Shown here piece by piece: positions 42,741 to 51,404 of a DNA stretch of 64,000 nt (positions are counted from its first letter, which is position 1; every line of letters begins with the position of its first letter). The translations under genes and the position numbers were made by a program. The stretch covers positions 2,294,001 through 2,358,000 of the forward strand of contig OZ240213.1 in the NCBI GenBank assembly GCA_965197555.1, in the 5' to 3' direction. Under the pieces are notes generated by a model. The model made no database searches. It was not told the origin of the DNA and saw nothing but the letters and a program-made list of their open reading frames with translations. The DNA comes from G965197555 sp965197555. Lineage in GTDB: Bacteria; Chloroflexota; Dehalococcoidia; Lucifugimonadales; UBA3495.

Positions 42741-44996
42741 ATGAAACCGACACTACCCAACATCAGGAAACTCGCCGGGCGCGGCAGGACGGAAAAATCC
42801 GCCGGCTCCGGTGACATCAACAACGACCAGATCGAAACCGGCGAGGCGGCGGAACCCAAGCCGCCGCCCCCCTTGCCGATGTTCTTCATGCTGTCCCACC
42901 TGGAGGAGGACGGCCCGGTGCGGCTGGACGGGGTGAAGCTGGCGGTGCTGGAGGTGATGGGGCTGGAGCTGGACGAACCCAAGCTGGGGGCCTTCGCCGG
43001 TTCCCTGAATGCCCTGGACTTCCCGGTGCAGCTGCTGGTGCGCCAGCACCCGCCGGTGTTGCAACAACTACGAACCAGCTTGGAAGCGGCCCAGCCCGAG
43101 GACCTGCCCCAGCAGACCCGCGACGCCGCCGAAAGCCTGGGACGGCTGCTGACCGCGTTGGAGAACCGCGAGGGCATCCTGGACCGGCGCTTCTACGCCG
43201 TGTGCGAACACGCCCGCTCCGACGAGTTGCGGGGCCTGCTGTCCCGCGCCGGGCTGGGCGTGTTCCCCCTGAAGGGCCAACCGCTGAAGCTGCTGTTGCT
43301 GGCCTCGGCCCTGGGCGGCTCGCCCAGCGAGCGCGACGAGGAGGAAGAACTTTCAGTCGAGGTCAACCGCCGGGACATCCGCGTGGGCGGACACCTGGTC
43401 CGCTCCCTGCACCTGGGCAAGTGGCCCCGCAGCCTGGCTCCCGGCTTCCTCCAGGGCCTGATGGCCGCCGGAGCGCCGATGGACCTGTCGGTCCACCTGG
43501 GGGCCATTCCGTCGGAGCAGGCGGCCCGCACCCTGGAGTGGCAGAAGGTCAGGTTCGAGTCGGCCCAGTCCATGTCCCTCAACCGGGGACGCAGCCTGTC
43601 CCCCGAGGCGGAGATCGCCCTGGAGGACGTTTCCCGGCTCCGGGACGAGGTGCAGCGGGGCCGGGAGCGGCTCTTCCACGCCTCCCTGTCGGTGACGCTG
43701 CACGCTGACAACGCCGAGACGTTGAAGGAGTTGACGCAAAAAGCCCGGGCCCACTTCGCCGCCACCCTGGGCAAGCTGGACCCCCTGGCCTTCCGCCAGA
43801 GGGAGGGCCTCCTGTCCACTCTGCCCCTGGGCCTGAACGCCGTGGCGGTTTGGCGGACGCTGGACACCTCCAGTCTTGCCCGCCTGTTCCCCTTCTCGCC
43901 GCCGGACCTGGACACCCGCAGCGGCACCCTCTACGGCATCGACCTGCGGGCCTGCGCCCCCATCGTCTACGACCCCTTTGACGGCACCCACCTGAACGCC
44001 AACACCGCCGTCCTGGCCCGCTCCGGTTCGGGCAAGTCCTTTGCCACCAAGCTGGGATTGCTGCGGGGAATCTGCCGGGGCGTGCGGGCCTACGTCATCG
44101 ACCCCGAGGGCGAGTACGCCGACATGGCCCGCGCCGCCGGCGGGCGGGTGCTGTCGCCTGGAATTGCGGGCCAGGGCATGAACCCTTTCGTCATCGACCG
44201 GGGCGACAGCGAGGAACTGTTGCAGCGCATCGGCAGCCTGCGCCGCCTGATCGAGGTGATGGTGGGGGAGCGGCTCAGCGCCGAACGCCGGTCGTCCCTG
44301 GACCACGCCCTGGCGGGCTACTACGCCGAGGCCAGGGAACGCACCGGCTTCAGGGATTTCTACCAGTTCCTCCAAAACGAAGGAGACGGCGACATCGCCC
44401 ACCTGCTGCGGCCCTTCGCCACCGGCAGCCTGCGGCATCTCCTCTCCGACGAGGGCGACGACCTGCTGACCCACGAGGCCCTGGTCACCGTCTTCGACCT
44501 GCACCTTTTGGAGCCGGAGCTTCGCCCCGCCGCCGCGATGGTCTGCACCGAGACGGTGTGGGCCGCCGCCGCCCAGGACCCCCGGCCTCGGCTGCTGGTG
44601 GTGGACGAGGTGTGGTCGATCATGCAGCACCCGGAGGGCGCGGCCTTCATGGTCAGCATGGCCAAGCGCGCCCGCAAGCACCGGCTGGGATTGCAGTTCA
44701 TCACCCAGGACGTGCAGGACCTGCTCTCCGAGGACTCCTCCCGCGCCATCACCGGCCACTCCGGGAGGGCGCTCTTGCAGAACGCCGCCTTCAAGCTGCT
44801 GTTGCAGCAGGACGCCGCCGCCATCAGCACCGTGGGCGAAGCCTTCGACCTGCCGGTGGAGCTGCAACGCTGGCTGCTGTCCTGTCCCAGGGGAGACGGG
44901 CTGCTGCTGGCAACGGGCAACCGCTTCCCCGTCCGCATCGAGGCCACGCCGGAAGAGACCGAGGTAATCGAGTGGCGGCCCGGCCCCAGGCATTAA
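42741..44996 (+). CDS. virB4: VirB4-family conjugation ATPase
   Basis: A protein of 751 residues. After a variable N-terminal domain with a coiled section (LEDVSRLRDEVQRGRERLFHA) comes the ATPase half: Walker A NTAVLARSGSGKSFATK, the DPEGEYADMARAAGG motif, Walker B LLVVDEVWSIM and the C-terminal FITQDVQDLL. These are hallmarks of VirB4/TraE ATPases that power pilus and channel assembly. ATG 42741 follows AGGAG at about ten bases. A long open frame on the opposite strand across this gene and its neighbour is a GC-driven shadow. Confidence 0.9.
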   Translation: MKPTLPNIRKLAGRGRTEKSAGSGDINNDQIETGEAAEPKPPPPLPMFFMLSHLEEDGPVRLDGVKLAVLEVMGLELDEPKLGAFAGSLNALDFPVQLLVRQHPPVLQQLRTSLEAAQPEDLPQQTRDAAESLGRLLTALENREGILDRRFYAVCEHARSDELRGLLSRAGLGVFPLKGQPLKLLLLASALGGSPSERDEEEELSVEVNRRDIRVGGHLVRSLHLGKWPRSLAPGFLQGLMAAGAPMDLSVHLGAIPSEQAARTLEWQKVRFESAQSMSLNRGRSLSPEAEIALEDVSRLRDEVQRGRERLFHASLSVTLHADNAETLKELTQKARAHFAATLGKLDPLAFRQREGLLSTLPLGLNAVAVWRTLDTSSLARLFPFSPPDLDTRSGTLYGIDLRACAPIVYDPFDGTHLNANTAVLARSGSGKSFATKLGLLRGICRGVRAYVIDPEGEYADMARAAGGRVLSPGIAGQGMNPFVIDRGDSEELLQRIGSLRRLIEVMVGERLSAERRSSLDHALAGYYAEARERTGFRDFYQFLQNEGDGDIAHLLRPFATGSLRHLLSDEGDDLLTHEALVTVFDLHLLEPELRPAAAMVCTETVWAAAAQDPRPRLLVVDEVWSIMQHPEGAAFMVSMAKRARKHRLGLQFITQDVQDLLSEDSSRAITGHSGRALLQNAAFKLLLQQDAAAISTVGEAFDLPVELQRWLLSCPRGDGLLLATGNRFPVRIEATPEETEVIEWRPGPRH

Positions 44997-45074
44997 CAGC
45001 CTCCGGGCCGCCGGCGAAGCGGCGAGCCCCTGGGTCAACCGGAACACCAAATCCAATAAAGGGAGGCAACCGAT

Positions 45075-47666
45075 ATGAATACCAACGTCAAGAAACTGCT
45101 CTTCGGCGACGGCCGCAACAGGCGTCCCCCGGTGCTGCTGGCGGTGACGCCGCCCCGCACCGGCGAGCGGACCCTTTTGGGTGTGGAGAATCTGCTCCAG
45201 TCCATCGCCGTCCCCGAACCCTTCTCCCTGGAGCTGGCCGGGGACGCCGACGGCGTGACCCTGCTGGCCCGCTGCCAGGACGGTCAGGTGGTGCGGAGCC
45301 AGCTCTCCGCCCACTACCCCCAGGCCCGCATCCGGCAGGTGCCAGCGGACGAGGACCCCGTCTTCGTCCACGCCGGGGAGCAGGCCTGGGGCCTGACCCT
45401 GCGCTCCGGCGGCCCGGAGTACCTGCCGCTGCGCACCTTCCGCGACGACGACCTGCTGGACCCCGGCTCCGACCCCCTGCTGGCCGTCATCGGCTCCCTG
45501 TCCGCCCTGCGCCCCGGCGAGCGGGTCCTGGCCCGGCTGCTGCTGCGCTCTTTGGGTCCCGACTGGTCCCAGGCCCACCAGCAGAAAACTTTCAAGAATC
45601 CAGGCCAGCAGCGGCCCGACCCTTCCTACACCTACCAGACCAAGCCCCTCCAGCTGGACGGGGTCACCATGGCCGTCCTGGGCGTGGGGGCGCTCATCGC
45701 GCTGCGGGGCTACCTGTGGGTGCAGGACGGTGAGATTCTGAAAACTGCCCTGCTGGCCGCCGGTTCCGCCCTCGGCCTGACCGTGGCGGGCTGGGGCTGG
45801 TGGCGCTGGAAGCAGGCCCGCAACCGGGTCTACGACCCCCTCCTGATCAAGGAGAAGGTGGCCCGCATCGCCTTCGACGCCGAGCTGGAGGTCGTCGCCG
45901 TGCTGCCCGACAGCGCCGGGGAGCAGCGGGCGAAGGAAATCCTGGAGCCGGTGGCCGCCGCCTACCGCCACTACGACCACCCCGCCGGGGCCAGGTTCAA
46001 GGTGAGCAAGGTCAGTCCCCTGGTCCCCCTGATGAACCTCCACCCCGCCGGTGCGGGGCTGTTCGGCAAGCGCAGCGTCCTGGGCGTCCGGGAGGTCGCC
46101 GCCCTGTGGCACCCGCCCGGCGAGGGGGACGAGACGCCCCTGGTGGAACGCTCCGGCTCCAGGGCGCTTTTGCCCTCGGCCCGGGGGGTGAAGGGCGGCG
46201 CGCCGGTGGGCCGCACCACGGCGGGCAGTTCCAGGGAGATTCGTTTTCCCGAGGACCTGCTGCGCCGCCACCACCTCTACGTGGCCCGCACCCGCATGGG
46301 CAAGTCCACCCTGATGCACCACATCGTCACCCACAAGCTCAGGGAGAAGGCGGCGGGCCGGGACACCGACGCCATCGTGGTCGTCGACCCCCACGCCGAC
46401 CTGGTGGCGGGCCTGCTGGAGCAGGTCCCCGAATCCCTGGCGGACAAGGTGCGGCTCATCGACCTGGCTGAGGCGTGGGGCGCCCCTGGCATCAACCTGC
46501 TGGACACCCGCATCTTCGCCGACCGCGACCGCACCGCCGACTCGGTGGTGCGGGTGATGCACGGCCTGTGGGAGCAGTGGGGTCCCCGGATGCAGTCCAT
46601 CCTGGAGCACACCGTCAAGAGCCTGCACGAGGCCAACGAGCAGGTGGAGGCAGAGAAGCAGTACACCATCCTGGACGGGCTGAGCCTGATCGCAGATGCC
46701 AAATTCCGAAAGGAAGTCCTGGAGAAGGTGAACGACCCCCACCTGCTGCGGTTCTGGGCCAGGGACTTCCTGGGCTGGAACCGGGAGCGGCGGGGCGAGG
46801 CCATCGCCCCGGTGCAGACCCGCCTGGCCTACTACGCCTCCTCCAAGAAGGCCCGTTCCATCCTGGGCCAGTCCCGCTCCACCATCGACATCCGCCAGAC
46901 CATCCTGGAGGGCGGCATCCTCTTCGTCTCCACCGCCCAGGGCAGCGTGGGCCGGGACGTTTCCGCCCTGGTGGGGGCGTCCCTGCTGAACCTGGTGGAC
47001 TCGGTGATCCGGGAGCAGGAGAGCCTGCCCCTGCCACAACGGCGGGGAGCGCTGGTCGTCGTGGACGAGATGCAGTCCATGCCCGGCGTCGATTACGAGT
47101 CCATGCTCAGTGAGCTGGGCAAGTACGGCGCGTCCTTCATCCTGGCGACCCAGAGCCTGGCCAAGCTGGAAGACCTCTCCCGCACCATGCGGGACACCAT
47201 CCTGGCCAACGTGGGCTGCCTGGCCGTCTTCCAGGTGGCGGGCAGCGACGCGAGGCAACTGGTCTGGGAGCTGGGCAAGGACCGGGTGAGCGAGGACGAC
47301 ATCGTGTCCCTGGACGTCCATCACTGCTACGTGCGGGCCACCGTGGGCACCGAGCGGATGCCCGCATTCTCCATGATGGTGCTGAAGCCGGAGCCGGGCG
47401 ACGAGGCCGTGGCCGCCCGCATCCGCGCCGGCGCCTCGGCCTACCTGCGGCCCAACGACGCCGGGGACGCCGAGGGCCGCCGCCAGGTCGGCGAATACCG
47501 CCGGCTGCTGGCGGAGCGGCAGCAGGGCGGCGGCCCGCAGCAGCCAGGGCAAAACGGGGCCGCGCCACCACCCGACGGCGACGACGCCGGTGACCGGGAG
47601 CAGGACGAGGTCAGCGAGTACCGCCGGCTGCTGGCGGAAATGAACGACGATGACGGGGAGGGATAG
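45075..47666 (+). CDS. VirD4/TraG-like coupling ATPase
   Basis: An 863-residue protein with two membrane helices around 195-240 (AVLGVGALIALRGYLW, ALLAAGSALGLTVAGWGW), then a HerA/VirD4-type ATPase: Walker A RTRMGKSTLMHH, DPHADLVAGLL, Walker B ALVVVDEMQSMPG and the FILATQSLAKLE segment with Gln typical of TraG/TraD. The C-terminus carries two copies of an EYRRLLAE motif 60 residues apart in a disordered Gln/Gly tail. It should bring the relaxase-DNA complex to the channel. ATG 45075 follows GGGAGG. Confidence 0.8.
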   Translation: MNTNVKKLLFGDGRNRRPPVLLAVTPPRTGERTLLGVENLLQSIAVPEPFSLELAGDADGVTLLARCQDGQVVRSQLSAHYPQARIRQVPADEDPVFVHAGEQAWGLTLRSGGPEYLPLRTFRDDDLLDPGSDPLLAVIGSLSALRPGERVLARLLLRSLGPDWSQAHQQKTFKNPGQQRPDPSYTYQTKPLQLDGVTMAVLGVGALIALRGYLWVQDGEILKTALLAAGSALGLTVAGWGWWRWKQARNRVYDPLLIKEKVARIAFDAELEVVAVLPDSAGEQRAKEILEPVAAAYRHYDHPAGARFKVSKVSPLVPLMNLHPAGAGLFGKRSVLGVREVAALWHPPGEGDETPLVERSGSRALLPSARGVKGGAPVGRTTAGSSREIRFPEDLLRRHHLYVARTRMGKSTLMHHIVTHKLREKAAGRDTDAIVVVDPHADLVAGLLEQVPESLADKVRLIDLAEAWGAPGINLLDTRIFADRDRTADSVVRVMHGLWEQWGPRMQSILEHTVKSLHEANEQVEAEKQYTILDGLSLIADAKFRKEVLEKVNDPHLLRFWARDFLGWNRERRGEAIAPVQTRLAYYASSKKARSILGQSRSTIDIRQTILEGGILFVSTAQGSVGRDVSALVGASLLNLVDSVIREQESLPLPQRRGALVVVDEMQSMPGVDYESMLSELGKYGASFILATQSLAKLEDLSRTMRDTILANVGCLAVFQVAGSDARQLVWELGKDRVSEDDIVSLDVHHCYVRATVGTERMPAFSMMVLKPEPGDEAVAARIRAGASAYLRPNDAGDAEGRRQVGEYRRLLAERQQGGGPQQPGQNGAAPPPDGDDAGDREQDEVSEYRRLLAEMNDDDGEG

Positions 47667-47668
47667 AA

Positions 47669-49351
47669 ATGACGCGCACCGGTTGCGACACCGATATTCT
47701 TCGCCATCTGGCGGAGATGCCCTTCCTGGACCGCCTGGAACTGGCCGCACTAACGGGGCGTTCCCGGGGCGCGGTCTACGCCGGGGTGGACCGGTTGCAG
47801 CAACGGGGGATGGTTGACGCCATCCCCCATGCTTCGGAACTCCTAACCCCCACCGCCCGCTACTATCTCACCGCCGAGGGCCTGCGCCGGCTGGCCGCCG
47901 GCGAGGGCGTCACCGTCGACCAACTGCTTGACACCCGGCCCGTCTCCGCCCGCTGGCGGCGGGTCCTGCTGGAACGCCTGGACGCAGTGGGCGGCATCTA
48001 CCGCGTTGCCGCCGCTCTCTCCAACACCGCCCACCCCATCCGGTTCCGGTGGTACCGGTCCGGACCGGCGGACGCGGGAATCTTCCTGCCCGGCGGACGG
48101 TGCCTGGCCGTGGTGCGCCAGGGCAACACCGCCGACCGGGCCACCTTCGCCAAGCGGCTGTGGCGGCTGTCCGAGGAGGCGCGGCCCGGCGCCGTGCTGC
48201 TGCTGACCCCCGACGACGTGCGGCTGCGCCAGGCGAGCCGGGCCCTGGACTCCCTGCCCCTGCTGGGCTTCCTGGCGCGCGAAGGGGATGCGGCCCGCGG
48301 CGATGCCGGTTCCCAGGTCTGGCGCACGCCCTCCGGCCCCGTGCCGCTGAGCCTGCGGGAAGTCCTGGACTACGTGCGTCCCGGTGGGGAACTGCCCGCC
48401 CAGACGCCGCCCCGCCGCGACTCCCTTCCCGCAGACCTGGGCCTGGACTCTGCCGCCAACGATGTTCCCACCTGCCTGCTGCCCGTTCTGCTGAAGCCCG
48501 GCGAGAAGCGCGCCCTGGACCTGCTGTCCGACTGGCCCTGGCTGCAACCGGCTCACCTGGGCCAGTTGCTGGGAGTGGGGCGCACCAGGCTCTACCAGGT
48601 ATTGGAACGGCTCAGGGAGCTGGAGTTGGTGATGGCTGTCGACGCCGAGGGACGCCGCTGCCTGGCCCTTTCCGACCGGGGGTTGGCGGTGCTGGCCCGC
48701 CGGGACCGGACCGCCGTGGGGCTGGCCCGACAGCGCAGGAGCGCCGCGCCGGTCAAGCCGGAAGTCCCGTTGACCTGGCGCAACGTCCACGGCTCCCGCA
48801 GCCGCCAGTTGCTGCGCAATCTGGAGCACACCCAGGCCGTTCACTGGTTCCTGGCCGTGCTGGCAAACCAGTCGCGTAATCAAGGATGGGAGGTGGTCCA
48901 GTTGGATCCGCCCCGGCGGGCGTCCCGCTTCTTCCGCCACGACGACCGGCTGCACTCGGTACGGCCCGACGCCTTCGGAGTCCTGAAGCGGGACGGCAAG
49001 GAACAACCCTTCTTCCTGGAATGGGAGCGGCGGGCGGTGCGGCCGGTTACGATGGCGGCCCGCATCGCGCCCTACCTGCGCTACTACGCCGCCCGCAGGC
49101 CCCTGGACGACCACGGCGTCGTTCCCCTGGTGCTGGTGGTCTTCGACGACGACCTGGCCGCCGGCCACTTCCTGCGGGTGGCGGGCGACGAGATGAGGCG
49201 GGCCGGGGTGAAGGTGCCCCTGTGGGTGTCCCACCGGAACGCCCTGGAGCGGTCCGGCCCGCTGGGCGCGGCGTGGCAGGCGCCGGGCAGGTGGGAACCG
49301 TCCTGTCCCTTCCCGGCAACGCCGCCAGCAGAAAAGAGGAGGACGCCATGA
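47669..49351 (+). CDS. Replication-relaxation-like winged-helix protein
   Basis: A 560-residue protein. The start (DTDILRHLAEMPFLDRLELAALTGRSRGAVYAGVDRLQQRGMV) is a winged helix, and a second one lies near 290-360 (LSDWPWLQPAHLGQLLGVGRTRLYQVLERLREL). A nuclease-like C-terminal part contains SVRPDAFGVLKRDGKEQPFFLEWERR, the D...ExE/W arrangement of the replication-relaxation family. These proteins occur on actinobacterial and Chloroflexi conjugative elements and are thought to act at the transfer or replication origin. No classical relaxase (HUH or MobM) is visible in the window, so this is the best candidate for DNA processing. Starts two bases after the VirD4-like gene. Confidence 0.75.
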   Translation: MTRTGCDTDILRHLAEMPFLDRLELAALTGRSRGAVYAGVDRLQQRGMVDAIPHASELLTPTARYYLTAEGLRRLAAGEGVTVDQLLDTRPVSARWRRVLLERLDAVGGIYRVAAALSNTAHPIRFRWYRSGPADAGIFLPGGRCLAVVRQGNTADRATFAKRLWRLSEEARPGAVLLLTPDDVRLRQASRALDSLPLLGFLAREGDAARGDAGSQVWRTPSGPVPLSLREVLDYVRPGGELPAQTPPRRDSLPADLGLDSAANDVPTCLLPVLLKPGEKRALDLLSDWPWLQPAHLGQLLGVGRTRLYQVLERLRELELVMAVDAEGRRCLALSDRGLAVLARRDRTAVGLARQRRSAAPVKPEVPLTWRNVHGSRSRQLLRNLEHTQAVHWFLAVLANQSRNQGWEVVQLDPPRRASRFFRHDDRLHSVRPDAFGVLKRDGKEQPFFLEWERRAVRPVTMAARIAPYLRYYAARRPLDDHGVVPLVLVVFDDDLAAGHFLRVAGDEMRRAGVKVPLWVSHRNALERSGPLGAAWQAPGRWEPSCPFPATPPAEKRRTP

Positions 49352-49608
49352 AGAATTGTGATTCCGGCGAGGACCGGACCATCAACTGTCCAGATTGCCA
49401 CCGCCCCAACCCTGTCGAGCTGATTTATTGCGCCGTCCCGGATTGCGCCGCCGTGCTGCACCCGGGCCGGACCGCCTGCGGCGCCTGTCGCGCCGCCATC
49501 CCGGTCAACGCCCGTTTCTGCCCCGATTGCGGCCACCCCACTGGATACCGCAGCGAATCGGAGGGGTTCGCCGACGGGAGAATCCGGTCCGGCAGGTTAG
49601 GAGGATGA
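49348..49608 (+). CDS. Zinc-ribbon protein, end of transfer operon
   Basis: An 86-residue protein with three zinc-ribbon CxxC motifs (NCPDCHRPN, ACGACRAAI, FCPDCGHPTG) and a CAVPDC pair. It overlaps the previous stop (ATGA) and is followed by a strong terminator. A binding protein of unknown target. Confidence 0.65.
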   Translation: MKNCDSGEDRTINCPDCHRPNPVELIYCAVPDCAAVLHPGRTACGACRAAIPVNARFCPDCGHPTGYRSESEGFADGRIRSGRLGG

Positions 49609-49631
49609 CGGGCGGGAGGGCCAAGAAAGTC

Positions 49632-49663
49632 AAAGGCCGGACGGTTCATCCCGTCCGGCCTTT
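49632..49663. terminator. Bidirectional terminator at the end of the transfer operon
   Basis: AAAGGCCGGACGG (49632-49644) pairs with CCGTCCGGCCTTT (49651-49663), flanked by A and T runs on both sides, between the plus-strand transfer genes and the minus-strand regulator cluster. Confidence 0.8.
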
Positions 49664-49722
49664 CGCTGTCTTGTGGGAACCTCTCACACCGGCCCCCTGC
49701 GCTCACGGTTGTTGGTCCTCCC

Positions 49723-50013
49723 TCAGCCCAGTCCCACGGCGGCCTCCTCCATTCTGCCCGGCTCCCCCGCCTCGGGCAGCAGCAGGTGCAGCAGGCCCAT
49801 GCGGGCGGCCAGGCCGAACAGGGCGATCAGGTTGGCCGAATCGGGCCTGGCGCCGTTCCGCCAACGCTTGATTAGGCGGATGTCGATGCAGAGTTCCCGG
49901 GCCAAGCCCCGCCAGGAAAACCCGGCGGCTTCCTTGAACCGTTCCAACCGCTGGGGGAACTCCTCCGGGAACCGGGGCGGTTCCAGCCGGTAGACCCACC
50001 GCTGGCGTCCCAC
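49723..50013 (-). CDS. HTH-like regulator
   Basis: A 96-residue protein with an XRE-like helix-turn-helix (FKEAAGFSWRGLARELCIDIRLIKRWRNGARPD). It is last in a run of small minus-strand regulators and ends near the terminator. Specific role unknown. Confidence 0.55.
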   Translation of the reverse strand: MGRQRWVYRLEPPRFPEEFPQRLERFKEAAGFSWRGLARELCIDIRLIKRWRNGARPDSANLIALFGLAARMGLLHLLLPEAGEPGRMEEAAVGLG

Positions 50014-50017
50014 GGCC

Positions 50018-50311
50018 CTACTCCCTCCCCCCGGCGGTCACCGCTAGGTCCCGGCCCATGAGAATATCCATTCCGCCAGGCACCTGTTCGGCCAGCGCCG
50101 CCAGGGACAGCATGGCCCCGCCCGCCGGCTCGGCCCCCTTTTTGCGCCAGCGCAGCATCTGCCGGTAGTCCACGCCGATCATGCTGGCGAACCCCTCCCA
50201 GGTGAGACCCAAAGCCTCCTTCAGCCGGGCCAGGCGCGCACCGAAGTCCTCGGGCAGCAGGGCCACCCCGGGGACAAAGGGAAATCTCTGGGACCGGCGC
50301 TTCCTACTCAT
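50018..50311 (-). CDS. HTH-like regulator, sister of the previous gene
   Basis: A 97-residue protein (LARLKEALGLTWEGFASMIGVDYRQMLRWRKKGAEP) with the same fold and similar layout as the 49723 protein, suggesting tandem duplication. Its start overlaps the end of the XRE gene by 8 bases. Confidence 0.55.
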   Translation of the reverse strand: MSRKRRSQRFPFVPGVALLPEDFGARLARLKEALGLTWEGFASMIGVDYRQMLRWRKKGAEPAGGAMLSLAALAEQVPGGMDILMGRDLAVTAGGRE

Positions 50312-50546
50312 CCACTTTCACCACGACGAAAAGGGCGTCGAAGTCGTCAACGCCCAGGGTATCCTGGATGCTGCGCCGGGTTGAGGGCGACGGGCTGCGC
50401 TCCCCGTTGAACAGCTGGGATATGTAGCCGGCGGTGAGCCCGCACCGCTGGGCCAGCTCGTTCCGGGACATGTTGAGCTGCCGGAGCCGGCCCTTGGCCG
50501 CCTCCGGCCTGAGCATCACCTTCTCGGTGTCGCGCTTACGGGCCAT
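50304..50546 (-). CDS. XRE repressor-like protein, paralog of the left-end copy
   Basis: An 80-residue protein from ATG 50546: LNMSRNELAQRCGLTAGYISQLFNGERSPSPS and the tail LGVDDFDALFVVVKVDE. It shares domain, turn and tail with the protein at 17641, so these two regulators mark the two ends of the ICE and may bind related operators. Its start overlaps the end of a small upstream gene. Confidence 0.72.
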   Translation of the reverse strand: MARKRDTEKVMLRPEAAKGRLRQLNMSRNELAQRCGLTAGYISQLFNGERSPSPSTRRSIQDTLGVDDFDALFVVVKVDE

Positions 50547-50742
50547 GATCACCGTCCCTGCCGGCGGCCGTCCCGTCACCGTGGACCTGGCCGTTGACGC
50601 CGGGAGCCGGCCCGTCCGACCCGGGGCTGGGGTACAGCTCCGGGTGGGCCAGGTAGTGGCGGGCGATGATGCGGGCCAGGGTACGCAGGCCCTCGATGCG
50701 GCGGCGCTCCTGGGTCCTGGTGAGTCTTCGTTTATTGCTCAA
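50536..50742 (-). CDS. Small basic hypothetical protein
   Basis: A 68-residue protein from a probable TTG at 50742 (AGGAG about 14 bases upstream). A basic helix (RLTRTQERRRIEGLRTLARIIARHYL) leads into a disordered Gly/Asp tail. It overlaps the XRE gene start. Low confidence. Confidence 0.4.
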   Translation of the reverse strand: MSNKRRLTRTQERRRIEGLRTLARIIARHYLAHPELYPSPGSDGPAPGVNGQVHGDGTAAGRDGDHGP

Positions 50743-50900
50743 AGCCTTCGGCTCTCCTGGAATCCGGCGTCGTCCGCCGGTGGCTAAACGCCGCGCCCGG
50801 GGGTATAATGCGCGGGTAGGACGGACGTTCTATTACAGTAGAGTGTAACAACTACGCACCCGGTGAGACAACGTATTTGAAGCCTGATAACACCCCTTGA

Positions 50901-50929
50901 TTGACAAGTGTTTGCAAAACTGAAACAAT
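50901..50929 (+). promoter_or_regulatory. Likely sigma-70-type promoter of the XRE/ImmA pair
   Basis: TTGACA at 50901-50906 and AACAAT at 50924-50929 with a 17-base spacer lie about 70 bases ahead of the XRE start. The spacer contains GTTTGCAAAAC, close to palindromic and a possible operator. Nothing else of note was found in 50743-50999 apart from a weak TTACA/TGTAA dyad near 50835-50850. Confidence 0.5.
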
Positions 50930-50999
50930 AATTCGACAGGAATCAGGCAGGAATGCGGCAGCAGCAAGTGGTTGCCGCATTGGTACGAGGGGTGACGTG

Positions 51000-51404
51000 A
51001 TGGAGCAGCACAACGAACAGGAGGAGATCGGGCCGTTGCTAAGGAGACTCAGGGGAGATATTGGTCTCAGGGAGGTGGGCCGGCGCACCGGCATCTCCAA
51101 CTCCTACCTTTCCCAGATCGAGCGGGGAGACCGCAGGCCCGGCCCCAGCGTATTGAAACGCCTGGCCGCGCTGTACGACGTGGAGGTGCAGGACCTGCTT
51201 GGGCGGGCCGGGTTCCTGGACGAGCCGGAGGGGATTCAGGCCAGGGACGACGAGCCGGAGGAGGTGGAGCGGGCCTACCAGTACGTGCTGGCCGACCCCA
51301 AGTTCCGGGTGGGCACCCGGCCCTCCGGCCCCCTGTCCCTGGAGGCCAAGCGGTTCATCGTCCAGATGTACGAGCAATTCACCGGCAAGCGGCTCTTGGA
51401 ATAA
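51000..51404 (+). CDS. XRE regulator paired with ImmA-like protein
   Basis: A 134-residue protein with an N-terminal Cro/C1 HTH (GDIGLREVGRRTGISNSYLSQIERGDRRPGPS) and a C-terminal extension ending MYEQFTGKRLLE. ATG at 51000. Its stop overlaps the next start (TAATG), the common ImmR/ImmA gene pair that controls ICE excision and transfer in response to DNA damage. By analogy it represses the recombinase and transfer genes. Confidence 0.75.
   Translation: MEQHNEQEEIGPLLRRLRGDIGLREVGRRTGISNSYLSQIERGDRRPGPSVLKRLAALYDVEVQDLLGRAGFLDEPEGIQARDDEPEEVERAYQYVLADPKFRVGTRPSGPLSLEAKRFIVQMYEQFTGKRLLE

Noticed and set aside
43353..47750. A 1465-codon open frame on the minus strand opposite virB4 and the VirD4-like gene
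   Set aside because: It is a GC-driven shadow: His/Gly/Gln/Leu-rich, no motif, no ribosome binding site, and exactly antisense to two well-supported ATPase genes.
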